Shown here in pieces: positions 41,826 through 50,016 of a stretch of DNA of 64,000 nt. The stretch comes from Sporolactobacillus kofuensis. GTDB taxonomy: Bacteria; Bacillota; Bacilli; Bacillales; Sporolactobacillaceae. The notes below the pieces were generated by a model. That model saw only the letters and a list, made by a program, of their open reading frames with translations. It made no database searches and was not told where the DNA came from. Position 1 is the stretch's first letter. Each line of letters opens with the position of its first letter. The position numbers and the translations under genes were made by a program. The DNA is taken from positions 186,001-250,000 of the forward strand of contig NZ_JBHSTQ010000003.1 of the NCBI RefSeq assembly GCF_042660205.1, given 5' to 3'.

Positions 41826-42596
41826 TTAATTCATGGTCATACCGCCAGTCACATTAATCGCCTGACCAGTCATATACGAAGACAGCGGACTGGCTAGAAA
41901 CAGAGCTACATTTGCTACATCAGACGGAAGGGCTGTTCGCCCCAGCGGGACTTGTGAACAATCTTCTTGGTAGATCTCTTCTGGCGTCATGTTTCTGAGT
42001 TTGGCACCGTCAATCCGTTCCCTATGCTTCATACTCGTTTCCACTATGCCGGGACAGATCGCATTAACCAGAATCTGCTGAGGCGCTAATTCGATAGCCA
42101 TAACCTTCGTAAATCCGATCACTGCGTGTTTTGAGGAGCAATAATTTCCCATACAGCGATATCCGTTTTTCCCAGCCTGGGAGGCAATATTAATGATCCG
42201 CCCCTCAATTCCCCTTTCCTGCATCTGGCGGGCAATCGCCTGTGATACCAGAAAAGTTCCTTTGGCGTTTACCTCCATAACTCGGTCCCAATCTTCTTCC
42301 TTAATGTCAACCGCATAATCCATTGTTGAGATCCCCGCGCTGTTTACAAGAATGCTAATGGGACCCAGCAGATCAGCTGCTGTCTTCACCGAATGCTCAA
42401 CATCCTTTTTATTTGTTACATCCAGATTAAGATGAACATGACGATCTGATTTCTGCTCCACCTTTTTTTCAAAGGCGACATCAGCTACAGCTACTCCGGC
42501 ACCGGCTTCAAGAAATAATTCAGCAATTTCCTGGCCGATCCCCGAGCCGCCTCCTGTAATAAGTACATTTTTATCTGTTAAGTCGATTGTTATCAT
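41826..42596 (-). CDS. Short-chain dehydrogenase/reductase
   Basis: A 256-aa classical SDR. TGGGSGIGQEIAEL binds the nucleotide, Asp in VAVADVAF suggests NAD preference, NSAG is the structural motif, and the active site is Ser-Tyr-Lys in IASQAG and YCSSKHA. The nearest annotated types are polyol and butanediol dehydrogenases, but a hydroxy acid is equally possible. It lies between an aminotransferase and an HcxA-like dehydrogenase in a SAM-riboswitch operon, so a role in converting a methionine analogue is inferred. AGGAG lies 13 bases before the ATG, which is rather far. Confidence 0.88.
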   Translation of the reverse strand: MITIDLTDKNVLITGGGSGIGQEIAELFLEAGAGVAVADVAFEKKVEQKSDRHVHLNLDVTNKKDVEHSVKTAADLLGPISILVNSAGISTMDYAVDIKEEDWDRVMEVNAKGTFLVSQAIARQMQERGIEGRIINIASQAGKNGYRCMGNYCSSKHAVIGFTKVMAIELAPQQILVNAICPGIVETSMKHRERIDGAKLRNMTPEEIYQEDCSQVPLGRTALPSDVANVALFLASPLSSYMTGQAINVTGGMTMN

Positions 42597-42618
42597 TTTT
42601 CGCTTTCAATCTCCTAAC

Positions 42619-43794
42619 CTATTTGAATAAGTGTAGCGCTTCAATACGCTTAACAGCCTCAGCCAGCACTTCCTCACTGTTTACCAAACTGATTCTGATA
42701 AAGGAATCGCCTTTTTCCCCAAATCCGATTCCTGGTGCAACAACAATATGTGCTTTCTGAAATAACAGTTCTGAAAAAGACTGGCTATCATAGCCTGCAG
42801 GGACCCTCAGCCAAGCGAAAAATGTACCGGGCGGGGAAGCAACCTTCCAGCCAATACGCCGTAATCCATCAATGAGCACATCTCTTCTTCGCTGATAGAT
42901 ACGTAGGAGATTAATCGCACATTTCTGCGATGATTGCAATGCACACGCTGCAGCGTCCTGAACCGCACCAAACACCGTACTGTAGGCATGTGTGTGAAAT
43001 TTGTTGAAAGCCTTTATAATCGAGGCATTACCTACCGCAAAGCCAAACCGCCATCCTGCCATATTATATGTTTTCGACAGAGTATACACTTCGACAGCAA
43101 CGCTTTTCGCATGCTTTGTTTGCAGAATGCTCAACGGCTTGTTTTGATCAAAGCCGAGCGAAGCATAAGCAAAGTCATTAATGACCGGAAGACGATGTTC
43201 TCTGGCAAAATCAATCGTTTTTCGAAAAAAGTCCTTGGTTGCCAATGCCCCAGTAGGATTATTTGGATAATTGAGCATGAGAAGCCGCGCCTTTTTCAAT
43301 ACATCCCCTGGGATGCATCGATAATCCGGAAGAAAACGATTCGATTCCTCTAGCGGAAGGGCAAACGTTTTCGCCTGTGATAGAGTGGCCGAGGAATAAT
43401 AAATTGGATAACAAGGATCTGTAATCAGCATATAATCTCCAGGATTAAGCAGCACTTGCGGTATTCCAGTAATACCGATGTGAGACCCATGAAAGATAGC
43501 TATCTCATTGATTGGGTCTAAGAGCACTCCATACTCTTTTTTATAAAATTCGGTAATCGCTAATCGCACGTTTTCCTTACCGAGGAAAGGTGGATAAGCA
43601 TGATTTTTCGGTTGATCCACAGCTGCCTTAAGGGAAGCAACAATGTGCTCAGGCGTCGGCAGATCCGGATTTCCCTTGGAAAGGTTAATGAACGGCAACC
43701 CTGTTTGTTCTGATTCAGCTAATTTATTGTCCAACCGATCAAAAAAGTTAACAGATAGCTTCTGGGCACGTTCAGAAGGTTGAAAATAAACCAA
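42619..43794 (-). CDS. Class I/II PLP-dependent aminotransferase, probable methionine/2-oxo acid type
   Basis: A 391-aa fold-type I aminotransferase. The substrate segment is NLSKGNPDLPTPEHI, MLNYPNNPTGAL is the conserved loop, NDFAYASLGFD carries the PLP-binding Asp and Tyr, and the Schiff-base Lys is in TLSKTYNMAGWRFGF. The start is TTG, with GGAGG seven bases ahead. Under SAM-riboswitch control it most likely converts 2-oxo-4-methylthiobutanoate to methionine, or the reverse. Exact specificity within the family cannot be read. Confidence 0.9.
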   Translation of the reverse strand: MVYFQPSERAQKLSVNFFDRLDNKLAESEQTGLPFINLSKGNPDLPTPEHIVASLKAAVDQPKNHAYPPFLGKENVRLAITEFYKKEYGVLLDPINEIAIFHGSHIGITGIPQVLLNPGDYMLITDPCYPIYYSSATLSQAKTFALPLEESNRFLPDYRCIPGDVLKKARLLMLNYPNNPTGALATKDFFRKTIDFAREHRLPVINDFAYASLGFDQNKPLSILQTKHAKSVAVEVYTLSKTYNMAGWRFGFAVGNASIIKAFNKFHTHAYSTVFGAVQDAAACALQSSQKCAINLLRIYQRRRDVLIDGLRRIGWKVASPPGTFFAWLRVPAGYDSQSFSELLFQKAHIVVAPGIGFGEKGDSFIRISLVNSEEVLAEAVKRIEALHLFK

Positions 43795-43821
43795 ATCGTC
43801 TCCTCCTTAAATCCTCCAACA

Positions 43822-44298
43822 CTACATCCTATCTTCTTTCTTAATTCCAAAAACCAATGGTGCGAGCTGTTCAAGATATGTGGCATCCGTGGAATCAAAG
43901 TTATTGAATAATGGACTGTCTAAATCCAGAACACCAAAGAATCGATTGCTCTCCGGCCAAAAAACTGGAACGACAATCTCTGAATTCGAACGCGCATCAC
44001 AGGCGATATGCCCAGGAAACTGATGAACGTCAGGGACGATTTCCGTTTTTTTCGTAAAGGCCACTTTACCGCAAACTCCTTTCTGAAGCGGAATATGCAT
44101 ACAAGCAACCCTGCCTTGAAACGGTCCTAAGATTAATTCATCGTTTTTCCAACGATAAAATGTTGTTCCATTCAACCCGGGCACTCTCTCGAAAATAAGT
44201 GATACCATATTGCTCATATTCGCGACTAAATCCAGTTCCTCATCAAACAAGGCTTGTAACTGTTGAATCAAATCACAATATACTTTCTCTTTCTCCAT
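43822..44298 (-). CDS. msrC: Free methionine-(R)-sulfoxide reductase (GAF domain)
   Basis: A 158-aa single GAF domain. The three redox cysteines of the fRMsr family are present with exact family spacing (10 and 24 residues): Cys66 in RVACMHI, Cys76 in GVCGKVA and Cys100 in HIACDARS, with VPDVHQFPGHIA between. It reduces free L-methionine-R-sulfoxide with thioredoxin. It is the first gene after the SAM riboswitch, consistent with methionine recovery. GAGGTGAGG precedes the ATG. Confidence 0.94.
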   Translation of the reverse strand: MEKEKVYCDLIQQLQALFDEELDLVANMSNMVSLIFERVPGLNGTTFYRWKNDELILGPFQGRVACMHIPLQKGVCGKVAFTKKTEIVPDVHQFPGHIACDARSNSEIVVPVFWPESNRFFGVLDLDSPLFNNFDSTDATYLEQLAPLVFGIKKEDRM

Positions 44299-44467
44299 GA
44301 CCTCACCTCAACTGTCCTCCAGATAAAAACAATAAAGAAGCCGAAACTCCTCTCTTATTGACTAATGATTATTCATATACATAATTCTTATATGTTAACT
44401 TGGAATTATGTATCATTTTATCGTCGTAGGCGGATTAAATGCTCTCTCTGATATATCACCTCTTAAT

Positions 44468-44500
44468 AAAAAAATTGCCTTCTTTGAGATAAGAAGACAA
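44468..44500 (-). terminator. Riboswitch expression-platform terminator
   Basis: TTGTCTTCTT pairs with AAGAAGGCAA around ATCTCA, followed by seven T residues. The TCTTATCT part of its left arm can instead pair with AGATAAGA from the aptamer P1 strand, forming the antiterminator. SAM binding would thus end transcription before msrC. Confidence 0.92.
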
Positions 44501-44531
44501 TTGTCGCTTTCATGATTCATTGGATGAATTG

Positions 44532-44636
44532 TTTCTCTTATCTTTCAGAATAAATCTGCAGGAATTAACACCATGCGTTATACCGCTGGTTGTTGGGTTT
44601 CATTGGGCCAGTCCCTCCACCACTCTTGATAAGAAG
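44532..44636 (-). ncRNA. SAM-I (S-box) riboswitch aptamer
   Basis: The minus strand carries the S-box core in order: CTTATCAAGAG, TGGTGGAGGGACTGGCCC, ATGAAACCC, CAACC, a variable P4 arm with GGTGTTAATTCCTGC, and the closing GATAAGAG that forms P1 with CTTATC. Position, motif order and downstream terminator are all canonical. It controls the msrC-aminotransferase-SDR-ADH-metNIQ(-luxS) operon, switching it off when SAM is plentiful. Confidence 0.97.
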
Positions 44637-44673
44637 ATGACTATTAAATTATCAAAGTAATTCTATGGGGATT

Positions 44674-44702
44674 ATTGTATATTATATTGCTTACAAGTGC
44701 AA
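44674..44702 (-). promoter_or_regulatory. Promoter of the SAM-riboswitch operon
   Basis: Minus strand: -35 TTGCAC (44697-44702), 17-base spacer, -10 TACAAT (44674-44679), ending about 40 bases before the aptamer. Confidence 0.7.
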
Positions 44703-44862
44703 CACTTTTTTATCAAACTTACACTGCATGCATACGGCATCTGCATCTGTGCGTTCGCCGACTTGATCTACAAAACTCACCAGCTCCTCTTCAGACCAGT
44801 AGCTTGTCTTTTTCGGTCCAATTTCCTTTTAAAAATGCAAGTTAGTTGTTTCTCAGATTTCA
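44693..44862 (-). pseudogene. Broken small gene between the GH5 gene and the SAM riboswitch
   Basis: An ATG just after the GH5 stop opens MKSEKQLTCIFKRKLDRKRQ in one frame. The next frame continues without a start as TSYWSEEELVSFVDQVGER and further to CMQCKF and a stop. Joined by one frameshift they would make a protein of about 60 aa with a CxxC pair. No family is recognised; either a frameshifted remnant or a chance arrangement. Confidence 0.35.
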
Positions 44863-44865
44863 TCT

Positions 44866-45882
44866 CTACTTATCTGGCAGCAGGGTTTTGAGCATAGCCT
44901 TGTCCCATTTGCCCGTCTGCGCATTATAGATTCCAAAATAAGATGCAAGTTCCCAGTACCCCCAACTGAATCCAAAGTGTTCGGCCTGCTCGCGTACTTC
45001 TTCCGTCCAGCGAAGTCTCGATTCATAGGGTGCTTGATTGTTCGCACCGAACTCCCCAAGATAAACTGGAACATGATGCTGATCCGCCCACCTTTTGACA
45101 CGGGCAAACCGTTCGTGTATCTCGCTAACTTCCTGGTTTGTACCCGTCCATTGAATATCATGATACTGTGAAAACCCTAAGTAAGGATTAGCCTGGAAGG
45201 TGAAATTATTGGGTTCATAATAATGAAAGGAGACGATCAGATTCCGGTCAGTCGGTATCTGGAGCGCATCAAGACGATACAACGAGTAATAATTGTCTGG
45301 GCCAACAATGATTTTACGCGTTGGATTTGTTTTTCTGATGATATGGATGGCTTCCCCCAAGTACTGATTCCACAGCCCTCCATTCAGATTATCTTTCGGT
45401 TCATTCAGTACTTCGAACAGGAGATGCGATGAGTAATTCTGATAACGCTCGGACAATTGTTCCCAGATGCTCAGGAAACACGCGTGATACTGCTCCGGAT
45501 CCTGCATGATTTCCTCGAAATGATGAAAATCAAGGATCACATATAAATGTTGCTGCAGCGCATCCTGGAGGTAGCCATCCAACTTTTTCATAAAAGTCGG
45601 ATCGAGCGCGTAATTCGGATTATCTTTCGCATAATCTGAAAATCGGACCGGTAATCGGACAGCATTAAACCCCGCTTGCTTAATCGCCTTAAAATATTCA
45701 GACTTCATCTGAACATCCCAAGGCGTATAACGCGGTGCATCCAGTGCATTTCCTATATTCATAGAACAAAATCGAACCATTTGCTTGCCCCCCGAACTTC
45801 TTTGCTGAAGATAAGGAATGAGTGATGAAATCAGAACGATGACAATAAAAATGAGCGTGAACATAATAAGTTTTTTCTTCAT
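44866..45882 (-). CDS. Membrane-anchored GH5 family glycoside hydrolase (endoglucanase-like)
   Basis: A 338-aa protein with an N-terminal hydrophobic segment (MKKKLIMFTLIFIVIV) acting as signal or anchor, followed by one GH5 domain. FNAVRLPVRFSDY, VILDFHHFE, the acid/base Glu in FEVLNEP, and the nucleophile Glu in YLGEFGA are in order. Beta-glucan or mannan hydrolysis outside the cell is expected. The ATG at 45882 has GAGGGG eight bases ahead; the frame continues 22 codons upstream without a better site. No carbohydrate-binding module is present. It is separate from the sophorose locus. Confidence 0.9.
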   Translation of the reverse strand: MKKKLIMFTLIFIVIVLISSLIPYLQQRSSGGKQMVRFCSMNIGNALDAPRYTPWDVQMKSEYFKAIKQAGFNAVRLPVRFSDYAKDNPNYALDPTFMKKLDGYLQDALQQHLYVILDFHHFEEIMQDPEQYHACFLSIWEQLSERYQNYSSHLLFEVLNEPKDNLNGGLWNQYLGEAIHIIRKTNPTRKIIVGPDNYYSLYRLDALQIPTDRNLIVSFHYYEPNNFTFQANPYLGFSQYHDIQWTGTNQEVSEIHERFARVKRWADQHHVPVYLGEFGANNQAPYESRLRWTEEVREQAEHFGFSWGYWELASYFGIYNAQTGKWDKAMLKTLLPDK

Positions 45883-46059
45883 CGCTTGAACCCCTCTGGC
45901 ATGTTTCATCGAAGCTTTTATTAAAAGTTTTTCCGGCAACTTGGACATGACTGATCAAACCGTGAACACGAACGCAACACTGTATGTCCTATATCTATCC
46001 CACTAACAGGAGAATAATGCATCCTAACTGAAGACGTAAAAAGCAAAACCCATCATTTG

Positions 46060-46300
46060 CGTAGCCTAAAATCTTCCACTTGTGTTCACCATGCACCGTT
46101 AGTCTGCTTTTGTTTTCAATAAAGATTTGATCGGATTATTCCTATATCGGTACATACGACAAGCAAATTTAAAATGGTACAAAAAAACACGATCCAACAG
46201 CACCTACTTATCTATGAATTGCGCATAAAAAAAGATCCCTGCTCGACTCAAAACCGAACAGGAATCAATTTATATCGCGTTTATTTTTCTTCAGTTAAGA
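46060..46300 (-). repeat. Diverged intergenic repeat, copy A
   Basis: Shares two blocks with 58620-58830: AATCTTCCACTTGTGTTCAC and onward to CATGCAC (46070-46096), and a terminator block around AAAAAAAGATCCCTGCTCG (46224-46265). Weak similarity continues on both sides. It sits directly after butA on the minus strand. The rest of the gap 45883-46308 shows no gene. Confidence 0.55.
46227..46265 (-). terminator. Terminator of butA
   Basis: GATTCCTGTTCG pairs with CGAGCAGGGATC (G-U pairs) around GTTTTGAGT, followed by seven T residues on the minus strand, about 45 bases after the stop. Confidence 0.85.
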
Positions 46301-46308
46301 CTCATAAA

Positions 46309-47082
46309 TTAATTAAACACAATCCCACCGTCGATCAGTACAGACTGTCCGGTCATGTAGTCGGAATCGCTCGACGCCAGGAAGGAAACAAAGTTGGCGA
46401 TATCTTCGGGCTCTTCGCTCCGTCCAAGGGCGATACTTTCGATCGCCTGCTTGAATGCTTCACCTTTCTTGATCCCTTGATAGTTCGTCATCACATCATC
46501 AATCCGCTCCCACATGCCGGTGCCAACGATGCCCGGGCAGTACGCATTGACGGTAATATGATCTTTGGCCAGTTCCTTTGCCGCAGCCTGAGTAAAGCCA
46601 CGCACAGCAAACTTAGTTGCCGAGTAGAGCCCCATCATCGGGAAACTCTGATGTCCGGCAATACTGCAGGCATTGATAATCTTGCCACCGGTCGACTGCT
46701 TTTTCATTTGTTCCGCTGCTGCCTGAATTCCGTATACCGTGCCATAGACATTGACTTTGAACAACAGATCCAGATTTTTCTCTTGCAGGCCAATCACCGG
46801 ACCGACATGGGCCACACCAGCATTATTCACGAAAACATCGACACTGCCGAATGTATCCGCCGCATGCTGAACGAGTGCTTTCTGATCCTCGAATTTGGTG
46901 ACGTCGCTGACGAGCGACGATACCTGGTAGCCGGCATTTTTGAATTCATCAACTGCACTTTTGAGTACGGTTTCATTGACATCGCTCAGGACAACAGCAA
47001 ATCCGTCCTTGGCCAAACGTTCTGCAATGCTCTTTCCAATCCCTTGCCCTGCGCCTGTGATGACTGCTGTACCTTTCGACAT
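46309..47082 (-). CDS. butA: Diacetyl reductase / meso-2,3-butanediol dehydrogenase (SDR)
   Basis: A 257-aa SDR that would interconvert diacetyl, acetoin and butanediol with NADH. TGAGQGIGKSIAERL binds NAD, NNAGVAHVGP is typical of acetoin reductases, and the catalytic residues lie in ACSIAGHQ and YSATKFAVRG. WERIDDVMTNYQGIKKGEAF and the C-terminal MTGQSVLIDGGIVFN match the ButA/BudC group closely. GGGGGGTTGG precedes the ATG. A cre-like site lies about 100 bases upstream. It is a single gene. Confidence 0.88.
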   Translation of the reverse strand: MSKGTAVITGAGQGIGKSIAERLAKDGFAVVLSDVNETVLKSAVDEFKNAGYQVSSLVSDVTKFEDQKALVQHAADTFGSVDVFVNNAGVAHVGPVIGLQEKNLDLLFKVNVYGTVYGIQAAAEQMKKQSTGGKIINACSIAGHQSFPMMGLYSATKFAVRGFTQAAAKELAKDHITVNAYCPGIVGTGMWERIDDVMTNYQGIKKGEAFKQAIESIALGRSEEPEDIANFVSFLASSDSDYMTGQSVLIDGGIVFN

Positions 47083-47178
47083 AATTCCAACCCCCCTGGT
47101 ATAGATCCTAAAGCGGTATAGCGCAATCGAGCGGTATTAAACTCCTGGATGGATGATCGTTTAAACAGCTTATTGTCC

Positions 47179-47193
47179 GGAATGCGCTTTCAT
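47179..47193. promoter_or_regulatory. cre-like site upstream of butA
   Basis: The minus strand ATGAAAGCGCATTCC matches the CcpA cre consensus WTGNAANCGNWNNCW at all but the last position. Carbon-source control of acetoin metabolism is common in Bacilli. Otherwise the gap 47083-47445 shows no gene. Confidence 0.45.
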
Positions 47194-47445
47194 CATTGTA
47201 AATGTATATGCTTGTATCAATTAGTTATGTCACGGTAAAAAACATATTTACCAAGCGTTTAACGTGAGTTCGCATGTGATCAAACGAGTCTATTCCCTTT
47301 CTGAGTACGGATGACCACTGCAACCGGAACATCTAGTCATAGTTTTAATAAAAGCAGCGTTACGGATCATCGGAGTAATCAAGTAAAGGAAGGCGGAGAT
47401 TCCCGGTTTCACTTCCTTAATCCTGAAAACAATGGACTTCTACGA

Positions 47446-48186
47446 TTAGTGCTGATCAAGCCAATCCAGTGCAGTCACAATCTCCTCGTCCCACAGATCC
47501 CAACTATGTCCACCTTCTCGATCTTTAAAGAAATACGGTAAATCAGTTGCCTCCATGCGCTCTTTAAATGCCAGATTGTCCGGATAAAGCGCATCTTCTC
47601 GTCCACAAATCTGCAAGAAGGACGTGCCACTCGTTAATGGAGATCTTTGATCCAGAAGATGGTATAAATTGTTTGGTGATGTTCCAAATTCCTGCGGTGA
47701 ACCGAAAATCAAGTGAAATTCTTGATCCCGAGCCTTACACTCTTCCCGCATTCTGGTGACATCAATCGCCGGAGACAGCGCAAACACTTTTGCAAAGCTT
47801 TGCGGCTCAGATAATCCCCATTTTAATGCACCATATCCGCCCATAGATAGCCCGCCAACATAGGTGCTTTCCCGCTGTTGATTGATCGCAAAAAGGGCGT
47901 GAACAATCGTTGGAAGTTCTTTTGTCAGAAACGTCCAGTACTTACCGCCGCTTTGCATGTCTGTATAATAGCTCCGATGCACATTCGGCATAAAAACAGC
48001 CAGATTTCTATTTTCCACATAGCGAATAATCGAAGAGCTTTGAATCCATTGCTTGTCATCACCAAAAAGACCGTGAAGTAAGTACAATACCCGCAGATTG
48101 TTTGAACGTTCGCGTGGCAGTATCGCTTGAAAAGTTGTTTGAAAACCAAGAATTTCCGAATCATAAGCTACAGATAGAACAGCCAT
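47446..48186 (-). CDS. Esterase of the EstA/esterase D family
   Basis: A 246-aa cytosolic alpha/beta-hydrolase. VLYLLHGLFGDDKQW forms the oxyanion region, the nucleophile Ser is in GGLSMGGYGALK, the acid is in CGREDALYPDN and the His in EGGHSWDLWDE. This is the tributyrin-esterase/acetyl-esterase type. The ATG at 48186 has GGGTGA ahead; the longer frame begins next to the preceding stop with no site. It is the last gene of the sugar ABC operon, so it may remove acyl groups from the imported oligosaccharide. It lies within the locus but is not part of the Listeria-type gene set I know. Confidence 0.88.
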   Translation of the reverse strand: MAVLSVAYDSEILGFQTTFQAILPRERSNNLRVLYLLHGLFGDDKQWIQSSSIIRYVENRNLAVFMPNVHRSYYTDMQSGGKYWTFLTKELPTIVHALFAINQQRESTYVGGLSMGGYGALKWGLSEPQSFAKVFALSPAIDVTRMREECKARDQEFHLIFGSPQEFGTSPNNLYHLLDQRSPLTSGTSFLQICGREDALYPDNLAFKERMEATDLPYFFKDREGGHSWDLWDEEIVTALDWLDQH

Positions 48187-48210
48187 GCTTTCACCCGATT
48201 TCTTTTCCAA

Positions 48211-49041
48211 TTATTTCATTCCGGAAACGTTAAAACCTTGCAAAATGTACTTTTGAAGTGCCAGAAACACAATCACAATTGGAATGACCATAAATGCTGA
48301 ACCCGCCATCTGCAAAGCATAATTACTGGCATGCTGTCCCTTAAGCAAAGCGAGACCGACAGACAGCGTGTAGTACTTTTGATCGTTCGCAATAATCAAT
48401 GGCCAAATAAAAGAATTCCAACCTGCAATAAAAGTTAAGATCCCCTGAACGGCAAGCACCGGCCGAGAAATCGGTAAGATGATTTTCCAAAAGATATAAA
48501 ACTCACTGCATCCATCAAGACGGGCAGCTTCAATAATTTCATCTGAAATGGTTGACATAAATTGGCGGAAAAGGAAGATGCCAAATGCACCGACCATACC
48601 TGGAAGCGCAATTCCTAATAATGTATTCGTCAGATGAGCCATATTCAGTAGTAGATACACCGGGATCATCGTCACCTGACCAGGAATCATCATGGTCGCA
48701 AGCACAAGGTAAAATAAACTATTTTTCCCCTTGAACCGATACTTGGCAAATCCATAGCCAGCTATGGCATTAAGAAACATGCCCACAAATGAGAACAACA
48801 CGATAATAATTGTATTTTTAAGATAAACAAGAAAGTCCATTTGCGTAAAAAGGGTAATAAAATTATCCAGTGTAAATGACTTTGGCCATATGGATGGCGG
48901 AATCTGGAGAATCTCCATATCCGTTTTCACAGAGGACAGCAGCATCCAGATAAAAGGTAAAACCATCAAAATGCCGCCGACAACTAAAATGATGAGCACG
49001 ATGAATTTCGATAACTTACTGTGCTGGATGGATTCATTCAA
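48211..49041 (-). CDS. Carbohydrate ABC transporter permease, MalG type
   Basis: A 276-aa permease with six membrane segments. The EAA loop EAARLDGCSEFYIFWKIILP and the end segment LQKYILQGFNVSGMK are typical of the MalG branch of CUT1 sugar importers. It pairs with the MalF-type permease encoded 15 bases upstream. No dedicated ATPase is encoded here; CUT1 systems of Bacilli often share an MsmX-type ATPase encoded elsewhere. Confidence 0.93.
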   Translation of the reverse strand: MNESIQHSKLSKFIVLIILVVGGILMVLPFIWMLLSSVKTDMEILQIPPSIWPKSFTLDNFITLFTQMDFLVYLKNTIIIVLFSFVGMFLNAIAGYGFAKYRFKGKNSLFYLVLATMMIPGQVTMIPVYLLLNMAHLTNTLLGIALPGMVGAFGIFLFRQFMSTISDEIIEAARLDGCSEFYIFWKIILPISRPVLAVQGILTFIAGWNSFIWPLIIANDQKYYTLSVGLALLKGQHASNYALQMAGSAFMVIPIVIVFLALQKYILQGFNVSGMK

Positions 49042-49056
49042 TTTTCTTCACCCCTA

Positions 49057-49950
49057 TTACATCTGATTATCCTGTTGCTTTCGCTGTCCTCGGAACTGAA
49101 TCAACGTCACAACAATAATAATGACAAACAAGATCATTGAACCAGCGGCAGCATAACCGAATTTACTGAACTGGAACCCATTTTGGTAAATAAACAAGGC
49201 AATGGAATTCGTACTATTCAATGGACCTCCGCTCGTCATGACCAAAGGTTCTTCAAAAAATTGCAGCCATCCGATTAACGTGGTCACCGTGACAAAGAAG
49301 GTTGCAAACCGAAGCATCGGAATTGTGATCTTTGTCAGTCTCTGCCAGCTATTGGCGCCATCAATCTGAGCCGCTTCATAATAGGCTTTCGGAATTCCCT
49401 GCAGTGCTGCTAGAAAAATGAGCATATTGACACCAATGGCACGCCATAGTGCCAAAATAATCAAAGAGATTTTTGCTATGAACGGATCCTGTAGCCACGG
49501 TACCGGGCCAAGGTGAACAAACTGCAGCATATAGTTCAACAGACCAAATTGAGGATTGTACAAATAATTCCACACCACAGCAACCGCAACAACATTCGTG
49601 ATGGACGGCGCATAGAAAATTAACCGAAAGAGTCTGAAAATCCAGCTGTCACCAAAATTAATTAATAAAGCGATCCCCATGGAACAGGCAATAACGAAGG
49701 GCACACCAATGACCACATAAAAAATACTGTTGCCGATCGATTGTAGAAAAGCCGGATCGTTAAATAAATTCACGTAATTTGAGAGCCCAATGAAATGGAT
49801 TTTCGACCAATCTGCTAGGCCAGTTATATTGATATCTGTGAAGCTAATGATCAAGGAGATGATGATGGGAACGATTGAAAAGATCAACAATAGAAATAAT
49901 GCAGGCGTGATAAATAGATATGGACTGTTTTTATTCAGAAATGTTTTCAT
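49057..49950 (-). CDS. Carbohydrate ABC transporter permease, MalF type
   Basis: A 297-aa permease with six membrane segments; EAAQIDGANSWQRLTKITIP is the ATPase-coupling loop and PLVMTSGGPLNSTNSIALFIYQ the conserved stretch after it. The ATG at 49950 has GGGGA eight bases ahead; a TTG five codons upstream opens the frame. It follows the binding-protein gene by 66 bases, which hold a stem-loop. Confidence 0.93.
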   Translation of the reverse strand: MKTFLNKNSPYLFITPALFLLLIFSIVPIIISLIISFTDINITGLADWSKIHFIGLSNYVNLFNDPAFLQSIGNSIFYVVIGVPFVIACSMGIALLINFGDSWIFRLFRLIFYAPSITNVVAVAVVWNYLYNPQFGLLNYMLQFVHLGPVPWLQDPFIAKISLIILALWRAIGVNMLIFLAALQGIPKAYYEAAQIDGANSWQRLTKITIPMLRFATFFVTVTTLIGWLQFFEEPLVMTSGGPLNSTNSIALFIYQNGFQFSKFGYAAAGSMILFVIIIVVTLIQFRGQRKQQDNQM

Positions 49951-49977
49951 CCGCGATGTCCCCAATCTAATAATGAA

Positions 49978-50004
49978 GGCATGTCATCCTTCCTTTGACA
50001 TGCC
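49978..50004 (-). promoter_or_regulatory. Intercistronic stem-loop after the sugar-binding protein gene
   Basis: GGCATGTCA pairs with TGACATGCC around AAGGAAGGA, with no T run after it. It matches the position of similar hairpins after three other binding-protein genes in this window. Confidence 0.7.
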
Positions 50005-50016
50005 TCAGTTATTTGA

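Noticed and set aside
46174..47121. A 315-codon plus-strand open frame
   Set aside because: It runs antisense through butA, whose motifs, ribosome site and terminator are all clear on the minus strand; the translated plus frame shows no domain.
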